Shown here one piece after another: positions 34,171 to 47,600 of a stretch of DNA of 64,000 nt. The notes under the pieces were generated by a model. It was not told the DNA's origin and ran no database searches. It saw only the letters and a list, made by a program, of their open reading frames with translations. Position 1 is the first letter of the stretch. The number at the start of each line of letters is the position of its first letter. The stretch is from Lonicera japonica. Taxonomy: Eukaryota > Streptophyta > Magnoliopsida > Dipsacales > Caprifoliaceae. The stretch is taken from contig CM038465.1 of NCBI GenBank assembly GCA_021464415.1, forward strand, positions 24,831,839 to 24,895,838. Direction: 5' to 3'. Both the position numbers and the translations under genes were made by a program.

Positions 34171-34179
34171 AATTAGAAA

Positions 34180-34474
34180 TTAGTAAATAATCTAAATGAT
34201 TGGATAATTACTAATTAATTTTTTTATTATTATTTTTGTTTCAAAAATTAATTAGTCGATTCCAAGATTACCCTTATGTTGACATTTAATGTTGATAAAA
34301 TCTTCTAAATTTCTTTTTTTAAGGGAAAATTAAACATTCGAAATAGTTTTTTTATTGACCTAATATTTTAAATTTAAATTTCACATATGATCTAGTTTCA
34401 TTTTGAAATTCAAACTTTTTAACACCTAACCGAATTATCTAATCAAATATGATTAGATATATTACTTTTTTGGG

Positions 34475-34513
<39 letters not shown>

Positions 34514-36980
34514 ATTGTCTTATTTACATGGGCATATTTGTGTAATACATAATAGTGTATTAAAAGTAGACATATTAGTGCTGTAGATATATTGATCATT
34601 CTTGATCTAAAGATATAAAAGCAAATATATTAGTGTAATACCAGACATATTAATGTATTAGTGTAATACCCAAAAAAATTAAAAGCAGGCATATTAGTGT
34701 AATATACCAGAAATATTAAAAGCAAACATTAAAGTAATATTTAGGGAGGCAGACATATACCGCATAATCTGTGACGTGCATATACAGGGGAACGTTTTAA
34801 CATATTTTGTAACACGTAAAGGACATGGAATCATAATGGGTTATTATAATAGTAAGTCTACCGGGGACATCTCCACAATATACGTCCACGAAAACACAAA
34901 CCTACATCAATCAACAAAAATAAAAGGGCAACATATAAGAACAAACTTGATGAATAAAAAAAAAATATGACAAAAATCTTGACCAAATGGCAAGAAATCT
35001 TTTTGAAATACAAATGTGTACCTTTTACAAAAGAAACCAGTTGTAGCAATGAATTAAACAAATGATGTGTAGACTAATACATATGATAAAACTGGAAAAA
35101 TAATTGTTTTACATATTACTTGAGGATAAAACCCATTGCCAATAACATAGCTGGACAAAATTGAATGATAAGGATGAATACACATTATCCTATGTTTTAG
35201 GTGGTTAACTCACTGTTACTCGAATTGTGACCATAGCAACCAACAAATAAGGAGAATGTGTAACCCTATCACCAACTAGCTAAAAAAGTAAACAACAAGC
35301 TTAAATAACAAAGGACAAGAGGGTCATATCACACTTAATAATCTAGAATAACAACAAAATTAATTTTAAAAGAAAACTGGGCCAAATGCAAAACAATTGT
35401 GGTAAAAACAAAAAAGGGTAAATCCTAATTTTTGAAATGGACTGAGTCTGAGTAAAAACAATCCCATGAAAATGGGGGTAAATCCTAATTTTCTAAATAA
35501 TTTTTACATTGAAAATAAGTTGCCGTTGAACCACCGGCAACGAAAGAGGTAGTTCTCCTTTTTCTTCCTGCTACTTCTTGGGATTCTAATTCAAATTCGA
35601 GGTTTCGAATTTTAGGGCTTTATCTAGATCAAGAAAGAAATACAATTCAGGGGTGGGTGTAAATAAAGCAAAGATTGGGGGTGAGCAAGTGCTTATTTGA
35701 GCTTGAGTTTGAGGAGCTAAAACGTTTATGGATATTGGGTTTGTGTTTTCTGAAGGAGAGAGGGATTCAAATTTGGTTGAACAGGTTATATAGATTGGGC
35801 AAGAAAAAAAGAATAAATAAGCATGCAACTCATTTTCAATGTGATAACATGTGTGGTTGTAATCGTTGTATTAAATATTTTCTCCTTTAATTAATTTTAT
35901 AATTTGCCCATGTTTCTACAAAACAACATTTTGGATATAAAGATTGAGAATAAGCACGCAAAACATTATACATAAAATTTGATTTTTTAAAACGTACAAT
36001 ACAAAAATTGAGTCATAGAAAATTTGACTTTCTTTATAAGAAAAGTGTAAATCTCTTTTTTTACTAAAATAATAATAAAAATAAAAAATCTCACTCCAAA
36101 TAAAATTTTAACGGGAAGTTGGATCCAGGCGGAAACTTTTCTTATTTGTTACAAAGTCGAAGCATTCAGTTAACAAGCGAAGTTAATTAGACAAAAGTGC
36201 AAAAGGAATAAAGTACAAGCTAGGATTCATTCTACCTAGATATATGGCTATATGCTCCAGTTTAATACTGAGCTTATACCAATTATATATATTCAGAAAA
36301 TTTCAAGTACAGATCAGTCCATACAAACTAGACTTTTTGTGACATTTTTTCGTCACTAAAAACATCTCTCCAATGTTTTGGCCAAGAAAAACCGTCGCTA
36401 AAAAACTTGGTTCGTACCAGAAATGCACTCTCTATATATGGTTTGTCTTCTATTCAATGCTGAGATATATATGGTTTTGACTTATATTCAATGCTGAGAT
36501 ATATGGTGATTCAATGCTGAGGTTATGAGGTTTTAGTTTCAAGGCTTTATCTTTCCGAAGCATGAAAAGTTGCTAAAGAAAGAAAAAAGAGAGAGAGAGG
36601 TCACCATTGATTTAATCTATTTTTCTCTTGAGACAAATATTTCTCTTGAGTGAGCTCATACTGTTATTTCTGATGTTAGATGATGAAGGTTTATAATTGA
36701 TTGTTATTTGGTTTAATCTATTTTTCTCTTGAGAGAAAAATTCCAAATTTTGTAAAAACAGAATGGAGAACGGGATGATTGAATGGAGAATTGGAGAAAT
36801 AAAGAGGGTATGAGAGAACAAAGGAAGAAAAAAAGGATTAGAGAAAGAAATTGTTTGGTAAAATAGGGTTAAAGCTAACTGAAAGTTTGAAACTTCTGAA
36901 AATTAAATGGTTTCACCTACCTCTTTTCATTAAATTTTACTGATAATGGTTAATTGATGTGGACTTGTGAGCTTTAGTAC
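34180..36980. other. AT-rich intergenic region, no gene recognised
   Basis: Contains an (AT)n tract (34478-34508), short ATTAGTGTAATA repeats at 34550-34740, a two-to-three-fold ATTCAATGCTGAGATATATGG repeat (36450-36520), and a doubled TTTAATCTATTTTTCTCTTGAGA block (36612, 36712). Frames are short and without recognisable domains. Confidence 0.55.
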
Positions 36981-36989
36981 TTTGATCAT

Positions 36990-37316
36990 GGGGAATTAGC
37001 AAAAAAAAAAAAAAAAGATGAAGTTTGGGGTACATGCAACTTAAACTTTAAAGTTGCAAATGTTGCAATTTGATACTTTAAGGTATAAGTTGCATGTATC
37101 CCTAAACTTCAGGGTTTTTTTTTTTTTTTGTCAATGTCGACGCTTACTTAGCAGCCACACCAGCCTTCGTTTAGTGTTTTCTAATTGTGATAGATGGAAG
37201 GGCTATATTGCATTACTAATTGTACTTTAGGGTTCAAATTGCAACATTTGCAACTTTAAGGTTTAAGTTACATGTATCCTCAAGCATCAGGATTTTTTTT
37301 TTTTTGCTAATTCCCC
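36990..37316. mobile_element. MITE with GGGGAATTAGC termini and poly-A/T subterminal tracts
   Basis: GGGGAATTAGC followed by 17 A (36990-37017) is mirrored by a T run and GCTAATTCCCC (37306-37316). Inside, GGTACATGCAACTT...AAAGTTGCAAATGTTGCAATTTG has its inverse at 37225-37280 and a partial third copy at 37080-37130. No confirmed target duplication. Confidence 0.65.
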
Positions 37317-37555
37317 TCGATCGTGTCTATAAAAGAAAACGAGAATTTAATTTAGCATCTCTAAAAGTAAGTTACTATTAATTTGCCAAAGGATGCTAGG
37401 TTATTGAAAATGTCAAAGCCGTCATATTTTCACTGCCACACTAAATATTTTGCTAATCCCGGCACTAAAATCTTAGTTCCACACCGCATATGCTATTCGG
37501 AAGCATTAAGAACAAAGCGTTATAAAATTACCTTTTTTGCTTTACCAAGAACTAT

Positions 37556-38104
37556 TAGACCATCTCCATTGGAAAGGCTAAATGATCAAATTTGACTTTT
37601 TCATTGCCTTATTCGGTAAGGCAAATGAGTAAAAATGAAGTTAAAAGTGTAAACCAAAGCCAAAGATAGCTCCCGACAAAATTTTAGCTTGGACGATCGA
37701 TCAAGTGTCGTGGCAGGGTAGAAGACTCTCACGACACATCGTGTGTCGTGTGAAATAAAAAATCCCTTGGACGATATATGATGTGTCGTGTGACACATCA
37801 TTGAAAATCCCTTGGACGATATATGATTTATCGTGGCATGCTAAAATGGTTCGCACAAAGCAATGTATTCTCGGAAATGGAAGAAGAGGCAAAAAAAAAA
37901 CAAAGTTCAAATGCCTGCCACGACACATGATGTGTCGTGGCTATCAAAACCATGGGACGATGGATGATATATCGTGCGGCGGCTTCATGTCATGGCCCGA
38001 CTCTTCATAAATCGTGCGAGGTAAATTTACACTTCCTCCGCTGCGACTCTCCATTTTTGAATAGTGTAAATATACCATTTTAGCTTACCATTTTAGAATG
38101 TCCA
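37556..38104. mobile_element. MITE-like element rich in CACGACAC palindromes
   Basis: Left end AGACCATCTCCATTGGAAAGGC and right end, inverse, GGACATTCTAAAATGGTAAGC are degenerate inverted repeats. The centre holds five sites around ACGATATATGATGTGTCGTG, including a perfect 10-bp-arm hairpin CCACGACACA / TGTGTCGTGG at 37918-37940 with a 3-base loop. Superfamily and exact borders are unresolved. Confidence 0.45.
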
Positions 38105-38174
38105 AAAGTAAAAATGAGATTTTTTTTTAAAATAAAAAAAGGTGTTCAAAATCTCATGCAAACTTTTATTAGAA

Positions 38175-39263
38175 GTAGTTTTTGTGCACGTGCGTTACAC
38201 ATGGTTTTAGTGCTTGGCAAAAGTAATTAAATTTATTAATAAAATAATAACAAATAAACAAAATATAGTATCAAGTGTAAAATTCAATTGATAATTATAA
38301 GAAAATCATAGAATCGGTCAACTACAAATATTGTAGATACATGATAAAAATTTGTCGCGTTGAATTTTTATTTTTTTTAGTACATTGGTGGCCAAGTAGA
38401 CTTTTTTTTTTTTTTTTGTCAAAAGCACTCTTGATTAGATATATAAGAGAGTAATATATTCTTACTAAGTTTTTAGAATTGAAATATATATATATATATA
38501 GTTAATTCTATTAAACGTACGTGTTTTATTATGCACATTACCAAACAATAATATAACACACATAAATAATTGATTATATAACAATGGAAATATTAAAATG
38601 GTAAAAAAAAAAAAATCAACATGAATGTTTTACTGAGTCATAACTACAATATATTTTTTTTTTGTTTTTAAACATTAAACATAATTATAAATAAACAAAT
38701 AAGTTTAGAATATAAAAATAAATGTAAATTTAATTTATAATGTTAAAAGCAATCAAGTAAATTGAAGTTTAATATACATACATTTGTCGTGAGTTTTGGA
38801 ATGAAATTCTAATTCACGCTAAAAGTTTTGTAATTTTAATACAATATATTAAATAGCTTTCTTCTCGGGAAGTTTGTTATGAAATTATAAAAATCTTTTA
38901 CAAAACACTGATTCAACACAAACTCTAACTTGTTAATTATTTTAGCCATGCAAATAAAGTAGAGTTTAAATTTATTTGAAATTAATATTAATATAACAAT
39001 ATATGGAGGTATCCACTTATACTATTTTATTTAATATAAATCTAGCTTAAAATTTTTGTTTAATTTTTTTAGCAAAATAAGTAAGGTTTGAATTTAATTG
39101 AAATACTAATTCTAATATGAAAATATATTGAGTTATATTGTTTTATTTAAGGTAAATATTAAAATCTTTTTTTAAAATGAAGGGTCTTATTTGTCAGCAC
39201 AAAAAAGAAAAAAGAAAAATGAAAAACACTTAAATTATACATACTTTTTTATATATAGTATAA
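38175..39263 (-). mobile_element. Helitron, same family as 364-921, minus orientation
   Basis: On the minus strand the 5' end reads TTATACTATATATAAAAAAG at about 39263 and the 3' end reads CGCACGTGCACAAAAACTAC at 38175 (terminal CTAG mutated to CTAC). The body matches 364-921 inverted and is about twice as long. No coding frames. Confidence 0.55.
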
Positions 39264-40022
39264 ATTATCTTTGACTGCAGTTGATTACTTTTTCCATTTT
39301 GTATTAATCAATGGTACTACTAAGAGGGGTAAGTCTCCTATCATATACTGTGGCAACCATATTAAAGAACCAGCAAATTATTAAAATATATACAGAATCA
39401 AAGAACCATATATTCACATAAAAGTTTTCTCCAAAATAAAAATAAATTTCAGAAAAATGTTGTACCCACGGAAAGTGCACAAAATGAGGTGTTACTTCAT
39501 GATTAAATAAAGAGCGGATCATGAGCCATAGATCCAATGCAAGCACAAGAGGGAACTGAAAGAATTTTGATAGAGTGACACACAAATTCTGGTGCCTTGT
39601 CCCCAAGAGCTTAGGCTTTTCGGATCAATGGCTTTCAATATGTTAACAGAGAGCTTGATAGTACTTTGGGACATTCAAGATTCAAGCTTTGTTACCTCTA
39701 TCTGTCTATTCTTGTTTGCCCCTGATAATTCTAATAAGAACAATAGCAATCAAGTGCATTCAAATAGAAGAAATAGATTGAACACGTACACAAGACAAGT
39801 CTCGAGAATGGGCATACTCCACATGTAATAATATACTGTGCCTTCATATAATTCAAGAATAATGGAGTACAAACTTTATCGAGCCCTACTAGCACTCTTT
39901 ACAAGTCTTTCAAGCTCTCTCTAGTTGCAAAACACTCTCTCTTGTCAAAAATAAAGTCTTACATGCAAACTACAAACAATAAACATTTAAAAGAACTGAT
40001 AAAACACTTGATTTCCCAATTA
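39264..40022. other. 3' flank of the minus-strand receptor kinase gene
   Basis: No open frame with a recognisable domain. Probably includes the 3' UTR of the gene ending at 40023; no single polyadenylation signal can be assigned with confidence. Confidence 0.45.
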
Positions 40023-43000
40023 TTATACTTCGCTAATAATTTCTAGCTCTACAGTAATAGCTCTTGCGGGCTTGTTTGATCTCTCATGTCGGCCTATAGA
40101 AGCAAAAGGATTTGGAGGCATGGCAAGCATGTCTCCTTTCCCTTCGAGCATTTGAACCACAGTCTTCATGGGAGGACGATCTAACGGTGACCATTGAATA
40201 CAACAAAGCCCCACAATTGTTAGCTTCTCTGCTATTTGAGCGTGTTCCTCTTCTTCAATTTTGATCCCCAGCTCTTGTCCTCGACATAAACGGTCATAAA
40301 TCAATTCTGGAAAGGACATTTGACTAGGATTTTGGGCCGTTAGATCAATGTTCTTCCTCCCACCAACCATCTCAAGTAGTAACATCCCAAAGCTATATAC
40401 ATCTGACTTATATGACACATCCCCAAAATTTCTAGAGAAAACTTCAGGGGCAATATAACCCATGGTCCCTCTAGCAGCCGTCATTGACACCTTACTTTGA
40501 TCCTTGGGGCACAATTTGGCTTGCCCAAAATCTGCTATTTTTGGATTAAAATTATCGTCCAACAAGATATTATGAGGCTTAATGTCGAAATGAAGTATTT
40601 GGTGATCGCAACCCTGGTGAAGATACTCAATTCCCCTGGCAATGCCTAATGTAATGTCTTGTAATTTTTCCCAACCAAGTAAGGTTTTGTTTTGAGTTTC
40701 GAAGAATATGAACTTTTCTAAGGACTCGTTTGTTAAGAACTCGTAAATGAGAGCTCGATTAATTCCATCGGCACAAAACCCAACCAAACGAACCACATTG
40801 ACGTGGTGGATCTGGCCCATCGCTCCAACTTCGTTAATAAAATCCTTGCCATTTTCCATGGAGCTTTCAAGGACCTTAACAGCGACAAATATTTCGCTCG
40901 ACAGCTTCCCTTTGAACACAGTCCCATAAGAACCCTCTCCCAATTTGTCCTTGAAATTGTTCGTTATCTTTTTAATATCGGCAAACAAGTATCTACTGGG
41001 CTGGAGAGCTTTGTAATCCTCCAAAAATCTTTCAACTTTTACTTGGTCCTCTTTCTTTCTTTTGAAAAAGTAGTAAATGAAGTAGAGTGTGATAATTACC
41101 AGGCAAAGGAAAATTGCACCTAATACTGCACATGCATGATTAGAAATAGTTAAAAAGCTTGCATTTCTTTCCTTTTCTAAATGAAGAAATTAGCACAGCG
41201 TACTGTAGAGCTATACAATACCACCTCAGTCCCATTTTAAGAGTCACGTTTTCACTATCCAATAATTCGAAAGACATAATTTCAAGCTAGTCAATGGTCA
41301 AGAATGAAACTTAGTATATGTATTATGACTCCAAAGGGAATATATGACTATTAAATTGGGAGAGGAACTCTAAAAAGGAAAGATAAAGAAACTAATAACA
41401 AATAAAAGTGCACAGTTTGTCTTACTAGGGAACAGCCGTTTCCTTGCAGCAACTGTAAAAAATAAAGAAAACTATAAATATTGTTACGGTAATGGTGAAA
41501 AAATAAAAAACACAAATTGGGCATGTACCCCAATTCTATATATGCAATGGTTTTGGAATTGGAATTGAAGCATGGTTTTAGAATTCTATTGTTTGGCTCA
41601 TGGTTTTGGAATTCTACGAGAATTCTAAAACTATCGGTTTTATGGGATTGAATTCTATACGGAGAGTAGAGTTTTCCAATTCTAATTCTCGTTGAATTCT
41701 AAAAAACTAACCATCCATTACCACCATCCACCCCAACCTGTTTCCCACCTCCCTACCGCATAACACACAGTGCCTAGACAACACCACTCCCCACCAAAAC
41801 CACCACCATCACGCTGCCCTACCCCACCCCAAACCCAAACCTCAGCACCCCCCCCCACCCCGCCATTTCACCCCATGTACACTGCAACCGGATCCCCCCA
41901 TCCCCGCCAACAAATCCCCCACTATTATACATTACTATATATATACAATAAATATATACATATATATAGTGTATTTATATATATAAAGAGTTAGGCTATA
42001 AAAAGGGATTCCCAAACTTTAATAAAAAGAAGGGATGCCCTTTTTGAGAGGTGAATAGATGAAATTTTTAGTGAAAATTTGTAGAGATGATTTATATACT
42101 GAGTAGATTACCTCCACCAAATTTTCTAAAAAAGTTTAACCTAGAAGTGAGATGATCATCAAAAATTTCAATGGCTGAAAGTGAACATATATATCAATTT
42201 TTCAATACACTGAATTCTAGGTTGAATTATTATTATTTTTTTTAAATGAAATTTGGTTGAGGTGATCTATTCACTATATTTATCATCTCTACAAATTTTC
42301 ATTAAGAAATTCATCTATTTACCCTTGAAATGGGAATTCTTTTTTTTTTTTTGTTATAATGAGAGAATCCCTCTTTATAGCCTAAAACCTATACCCGTAA
42401 TTATATGTAATTATAGTAACCATATGTATGTATATATCTATTATATGTACATTATATATCTAAAAATCTCTCTGGACTCCGTTAGTGAGAATTGTGACAA
42501 ATGTTTTTCAAGGTCATTGTTTCATTAGAATTCCAAATGAATTCTACAAATTATCCAAACTAACAAATTTGTAATTCTAATGGAATTCCAAATGAAAACT
42601 ACATACGATCCAAACAATAGTATTGTAATTATAAGGTATTGCAATTCTATAGAATTATAATTCTAATAGAATTCCAAAATTGTGTAACCAAACACACCCT
42701 TACTAACACAAGTATTGCAATTCTATAGACTTATAATTCTAATAGAATTGCAAAATTGTATAACCAAACACACCCTTACTAACATGAAAAAGTGCATATA
42801 TTATATTACCTGTAAGGTGAAATTTCTTTGATGCACCTGCGAAAAGGAAATGAGATTTATAAAGTACTTATCATGCTTTTCAACTACCAGAATAATATAT
42901 TTCAGAAACATTGTTTGAATTAAAACGAGCAATTAATTAATTTCTTTTTGAGACGAAATTTCTGGGGATTAATTGATTTTCTGCAATAAAAATCTTTGCT

Positions 43001-43871
43001 GGAAAATTGGTAGGAGTGCTAGTACATATACAGTCTAAATAATTAAAGAGCACGTGATGAGTTTCATTGTGTTTTTAGACCCTCTTTTTCAGCAAATAGC
43101 CCATTGAGTTCGTCTCTTTGGGCAACTAGCCAGTTATTGCTTGTCCTAAAACATACCTGTGGTTGTTTTTGGCATTTGCACACATTCAAGAAGTTCAGGT
43201 TCTCCTACTGCTGCTGCTGTATTGTTATAATTCTTCCGCCTACACATTTTGCCTTTTGATTCGCAGATGTTACAATTTGGTTCCTTCCAAGACAGCCAAC
43301 GGTCGCTTTGCGGGTACTCAAAAAAATCAATTGGAACTGATGAGATTTTATGGATCTTAACACAATTTGTTAATTCGTCATTAAAAGTTCGCGGGTAGTA
43401 GTAGACTGCATAAATTTGATACCCGGGGCTGCTGAGGCAAGGGACCAAGGTTGGAATATTTCTTTCAGCTGGCGAACAATTGAACAAAGCAATATCATAG
43501 GATATTGTAATGAAATTGAAAGGAGAAGCAGATCGATTGAGCCTAAGAACCTGTGCCGGAAAGCAATTATGAGGATCATGTACAAGAATTCTTTGTGATA
43601 TGTAGTCAATTTCCTCAACCACCACCTCTAAAGCTACTGGAAGTTCGAGCACTGTTTGGTTCATGTGGTTGCAGGATAGCTCGAACCCTGGGTAGCTGCA
43701 ATGTTTTGGCTGGTTAGGTGTTAGTCGAAATGGGAATCGAATGGGTGGACCATTTGTCCCGCATTTGGTAATTTTACACCCATCATTTGTACCTTCAACT
43801 CCAAGGCGACCTATTATAAATAGAAACAAGAACAAGAAATAATGGAAGAAGTAGTCAGCCATGAATTCCAT
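40023..43871 (-). CDS. LRK10-like receptor kinase (rust resistance kinase Lr10-like), 4 exons
   Basis: Model: exon 1 43157-43871, exon 2 42810-42836 (27 bp), exon 3 41426-41452 (27 bp), exon 4 40023-41125; 1872 nt, 623 aa. Every junction is GT-AG and all phases agree. Residues 1-30 are a signal peptide (ATG at 43871; another Met follows three codons later). About 30-95 is a Cys-rich GUB_WAK galacturonan-binding-type domain (CGTNGPPIRFPF), then a WAK-associated-like C-rich end. Residues 257-277 span the membrane, followed by KRKKE. The kinase has GEGSYG (319-324), catalytic Lys340, HFDIKPHN with Asp437 and DFG at 455. HFD instead of HRD makes it non-RD, the norm for this family and often linked to innate immunity. 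Predicted role: plasma-membrane receptor sensing wall or pathogen cues; ligand unknown. Intron 2 holds nested MITEs. Confidence 0.9.
41545..42785. mobile_element. AATTCTA-rich MITE in intron 2, with a foldback element nested in it
   Basis: Left arm 41545-41710 and right arm about 42500-42785 are inverted relatives built from GGAATTCTA/TAGAATTCC and TTGTTTGG/CCAAACAA words. The right end has a 76-bp tandem duplication (42636-42711, 42712-42784) ending AACCAAACACACCCTTACTAAC. The centre (41700-41930) is C-rich, giving a spurious Pro-rich frame at 41770-41994. It lies between exons 2 and 3 of the minus-strand kinase gene. Confidence 0.5.
41992..42384. mobile_element. foldback MITE, copy 1
   Basis: Ends TAGGCTATAAAAAGGGATTC and GAATCCCTCTTTATAGCCTA form TIRs that extend inward as long arms: AATAGATGAAATTTTTAGTGAAAATTTG pairs with its inverse near 42290, and CCTAGAAGTGAG with GAATTCTAGGTTG near 42215. 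Same family as 28789-30070. Confidence 0.75.
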
Positions 43872-44636
43872 AACAAATAAGTAATCAATGTCTACTTTGA
43901 TGATATATAGTAGCTAAAACTGTGCTCAGAGAGGATTTTTATGTTTTTCTCTCTCTTAAGAACATTTACTAAAGGAGAGGCTAAAAATATCAGTTCACTT
44001 CATTGACTTGGACTTTGTCAAAAGACTAGCATCTAAGCTATATAATTAACAACCATAGACTGCAAATTCAAAATATCTCCAAGGCTGTTATTTATTGAAT
44101 TTTCATTTATAAATTTTGTTAATTTTTCTCTAAATTCATCTCACACATTTTCCTCCTAATTAATCCATGTTTTTTAGTTAAGCGTTTCGAAATTAGTTTT
44201 ACACCAACATATCTTATTACTATAATCGCCTTGAAGCATAGGGTGAAAACTGAAATTAAAAGAAAAAATTGAGGTGAGAAGTTATAAAGGCATTTTGGTC
44301 AAGCATGATATAATTTAACTAATGGACTTTACTAATAGTGGGGTATAAATAGAAAGAAAATAAAATATGGAGTGAAAAACCTAATTATGATCCGAAACAA
44401 AAACATAGAGTGCAAATTCAAAATATCTCAACATTGACCGAATGAGAGGCTAAAAAATTCAGTTGCCTTCATGGACTTGGAATTTTTGAGAAGACTATTC
44501 TAAGCTATAATTAACAACCACCACTACCTCTAATGGGAATACAGAGCAGACATATATATATATATATTTGCTATATATAATTAACAACCACCACTACCTC
44601 TAATGGTAAACAATTAGCATAAACTAGCAGTATAGC
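43872..44636. promoter_or_regulatory. shared divergent promoter region of the two receptor kinase genes
   Basis: 765 bp between opposite ATGs. TATA-like words lie on both sides: CTATATATCA on the minus strand (43903-43912) and CTATATATAA on the plus strand (44572-44581). A segment of about 80 bp is present twice in direct orientation: 43976-44056 and 44445-44527 (GAGAGGCTAAAAA, TCAGTT..CTTCAT..ACTTGGA, AAGACTA, CTAAGCTATA, ATTAACAACCA). TGCAAATTCAAAATATCTC also recurs (44059, 44410), and ATTAACAACCACCACTACC occurs at 44512 and 44580. A small AT microsatellite sits at 44554-44568. Confidence 0.6.
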
Positions 44637-47600
44637 ATGAAGCCAAGATCAAATTTCGTTACTGGCCTTGTTTTTGCTCTTCTTATTCTTCTTCTTATCC
44701 TTGATGCGTCATATAAGTGTACAGCCAAAACAGAGCAGTGCCCGCCTTCTTCCTGCGGAAACATTAGCAATATCAACTACCCTTATCTTCGATTAAAAGG
44801 CGATCGTCGTAGATGTGCTGAGGGTGAAGTTCTACTCGAACTGGCTTGCGAGGAGGATAATCACACCACTCTATCTGTACCTCCGGGGAACAATAAATAC
44901 TATGTCCAAAATATATCTTATGATGTCCAAAATACATATTATGGAGCAAATACTGGAATACTCCAATTGGTAGATGCAGGTCTAGACGCAGAGAATTACT
45001 GCTCCATTCCTCTCAGTTCTTTTCCATTGTCCAAGCTTCGCAGACAAGATATTCGACTTAGGGGGTCTTATGTAGGTTTTTCCGTAGTTAATGATTGGTC
45101 AGTTTTTTTTATGAGCTGTCCAATCCCTATACGATTTTCCAAAACTACTGTAAATTACTCGAGTTGCATCAATAACACCTCTTCTGCTTCCCAAACTTAT
45201 CATCACTTTTACGCAATAGTTGCAGATAGTCCACTAGACATTCCCAACTCCTGCAACCTCAGTATTATTTACCCAATTACTAGTGATCTTGACTACACCA
45301 ATCTCTCTATTTCTTATATTCACCAGAAGCTGCTACTGGGGTTTCAAGTCGAGTTCTATATTGATGATACTCCAAGGAGGTACGTATACTTTCTCAACAC
45401 TAATTTTTACTTGATGATCAAAACATATCTCCTGACTAACTAGCATCGTTATATATATATGTGTGTGTATTTACAGAGAACGTCAAAGAAAATAATGATA
45501 AAATAAAAATACCATAGTAAAACCAAGGACGGGAAATATATTGTTTGTAAAATAAGTTCCTAGTTTTGATCACCCCAGAGTTCCAGGTGTCCTCCACTTC
45601 ACATTGCATTTCGGTTTCAAATACTTAAAAACTACCCTTACATTTCCTTATTTTGAAAAGGACATACATTTAGCCATCATCGGACCCCCAATTATAATGG
45701 TATGTGGTCAGTAATGGTTGGTGAGGCCAAACAACCATAACAGATTAAAAGGGGAAGAATAATGTTTAACACAGATCGGATTAAATTATCAATACAAAAA
45801 ATATTAAAAGATAAATAATTTTGCCTTAATCTTGGTCAACCTACTCATTTTAAATACAAATTTAAAAACATGGACTCATTTTACAAAAATATTATTTGCC
45901 CTTTTCTTTTTATAAAAATGTTATTATCGTTCAACAACTTGTGAATTTTCAGATCGCCGTTATATGTGTTACTTCAAAACATGAAGAAAGATCTTACAAA
46001 ATGGTGGTATAATCTGAAGAGAGGTAAATCTTTACATACTCCATCTCATTTTTTCATAAACTATTACATGTCGCTATTTTTTTTTGATTGGAAACAAAAT
46101 GGTTATATTGATAGAATGAAAAACCAAATACAAGCAGAGAAAGAGTTGAAAGAAAATGAGAAGTCCGCAAACAACTAACAAGAAAAACAAACAAAGCAAC
46201 AACAACCCAAATCAAAAACCATAGGTTACAGCACAGCCTGGAACAACCAACCAACCAAGTAATCAAAACAAACAAACCCAAAGCAACTCAAACAGAAAAC
46301 TCCCTTGTGAAACTGCTTGTACACAACCCCTGCATAAATCAATCACCGAGAAAATCCTAAAAGCTCCATCAGTTATGCCATAGCTGCTTCCCAGTCTCGA
46401 TAAATATCTGATATCGAAAGAATACTAAATTTCTTAGATGAGAAAGCCCATAGCGAAGCTAATGACTTCACTCTTTGCCACACCTTCTCCTCATTTTCTT
46501 CCTTATCTTCAAATATCCTAGCATTTCTTTCTATCCAAAAACACCACAGCACCGCCATGCAGGTGCACCTCCATAACACTTTCGATTTCTTCTTATTGCC
46601 TTTCAAACACCACTTTCCAATCAAAAGATCATACCACGAACCCGGGAAATGTGCAAACTTACAATGGATCATCAAATAGTTTAAACTCTCAAAACTACCT
46701 TTACACATTATGCACCATGACAGAGACAACTGTTGATATGACCCTCATTCTTGCAATAAATCTGCTGTATTAACCTTCCTAAGAGCTGCTAGCCAAGCCA
46801 ATACTCTAACCTTTTAGGAATGCCTGACTTCCATACCATGTCGCATGGTTCAAAATTCGATCTTCATCAAAACGCATAATTATTTCAAAGAATGACTTGA
46901 CCGTAAATATTCCCGTCTCATCCCCCTCCCAAATTCTGGAATCTAACCCATTACATGTCGCTATTTGAATATTTGAATTTATTAATGCTTATTAATCGAT
47001 GTAGAAATGGAGGAGTTACAACAATTCCAAGGTTCACTAGGTTCTTGTAGTCGCATAGAACCAAGATACGCAATCACTACCTCAATTTGCAATTGGCCCA
47101 TCCAAAATGCAAAACAACCATCAATGCGAATGTGGTTAAGCTATTGGAACCTGTTTGGGACGTCTGAACCAACAAATTCGAGGTGGAATTGAGATTTGCT
47201 ACCCAACAAAAACTACTCACTGTCAAGTCTAAGAGTCATATTGCCCAAAGTCTTATCAAGGTATGAAGACCCAGTCTAAGTGATAACAAAAGTTTCGTGG
47301 CTATACAAAAATCAACCGGCATAACCATCGGTCACGCAACCATTTCATTGCCACCACTAAAATCACATTTGGTCCATCTGAAATGTGATACACCAAGTAC
47401 AAACATGCACAAACCGACTATCATAACGCCGAGAAAAATGATTCATTCCTATATGATTCCTACGGAACTTGAATTCGTCAAACAAGGCACAACTCAAGAA
47501 AGATTTGGCCATCTCCCTTCCTTAAGAGAAAAGTAATACCAATTGCTAAGATTTGCGGGTTGGTATTTACCTGTCGTCACCCATAAGCTCATGTTATTTG

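Noticed and set aside
40733..41123. Additional frames overlapping the kinase exon
   Set aside because: Antisense or out-of-frame shadows of the minus-strand kinase exon.
41770..41994. Pro/Thr-rich 74-codon frame
   Set aside because: C-rich low-complexity sequence in an intronic MITE; no domain.
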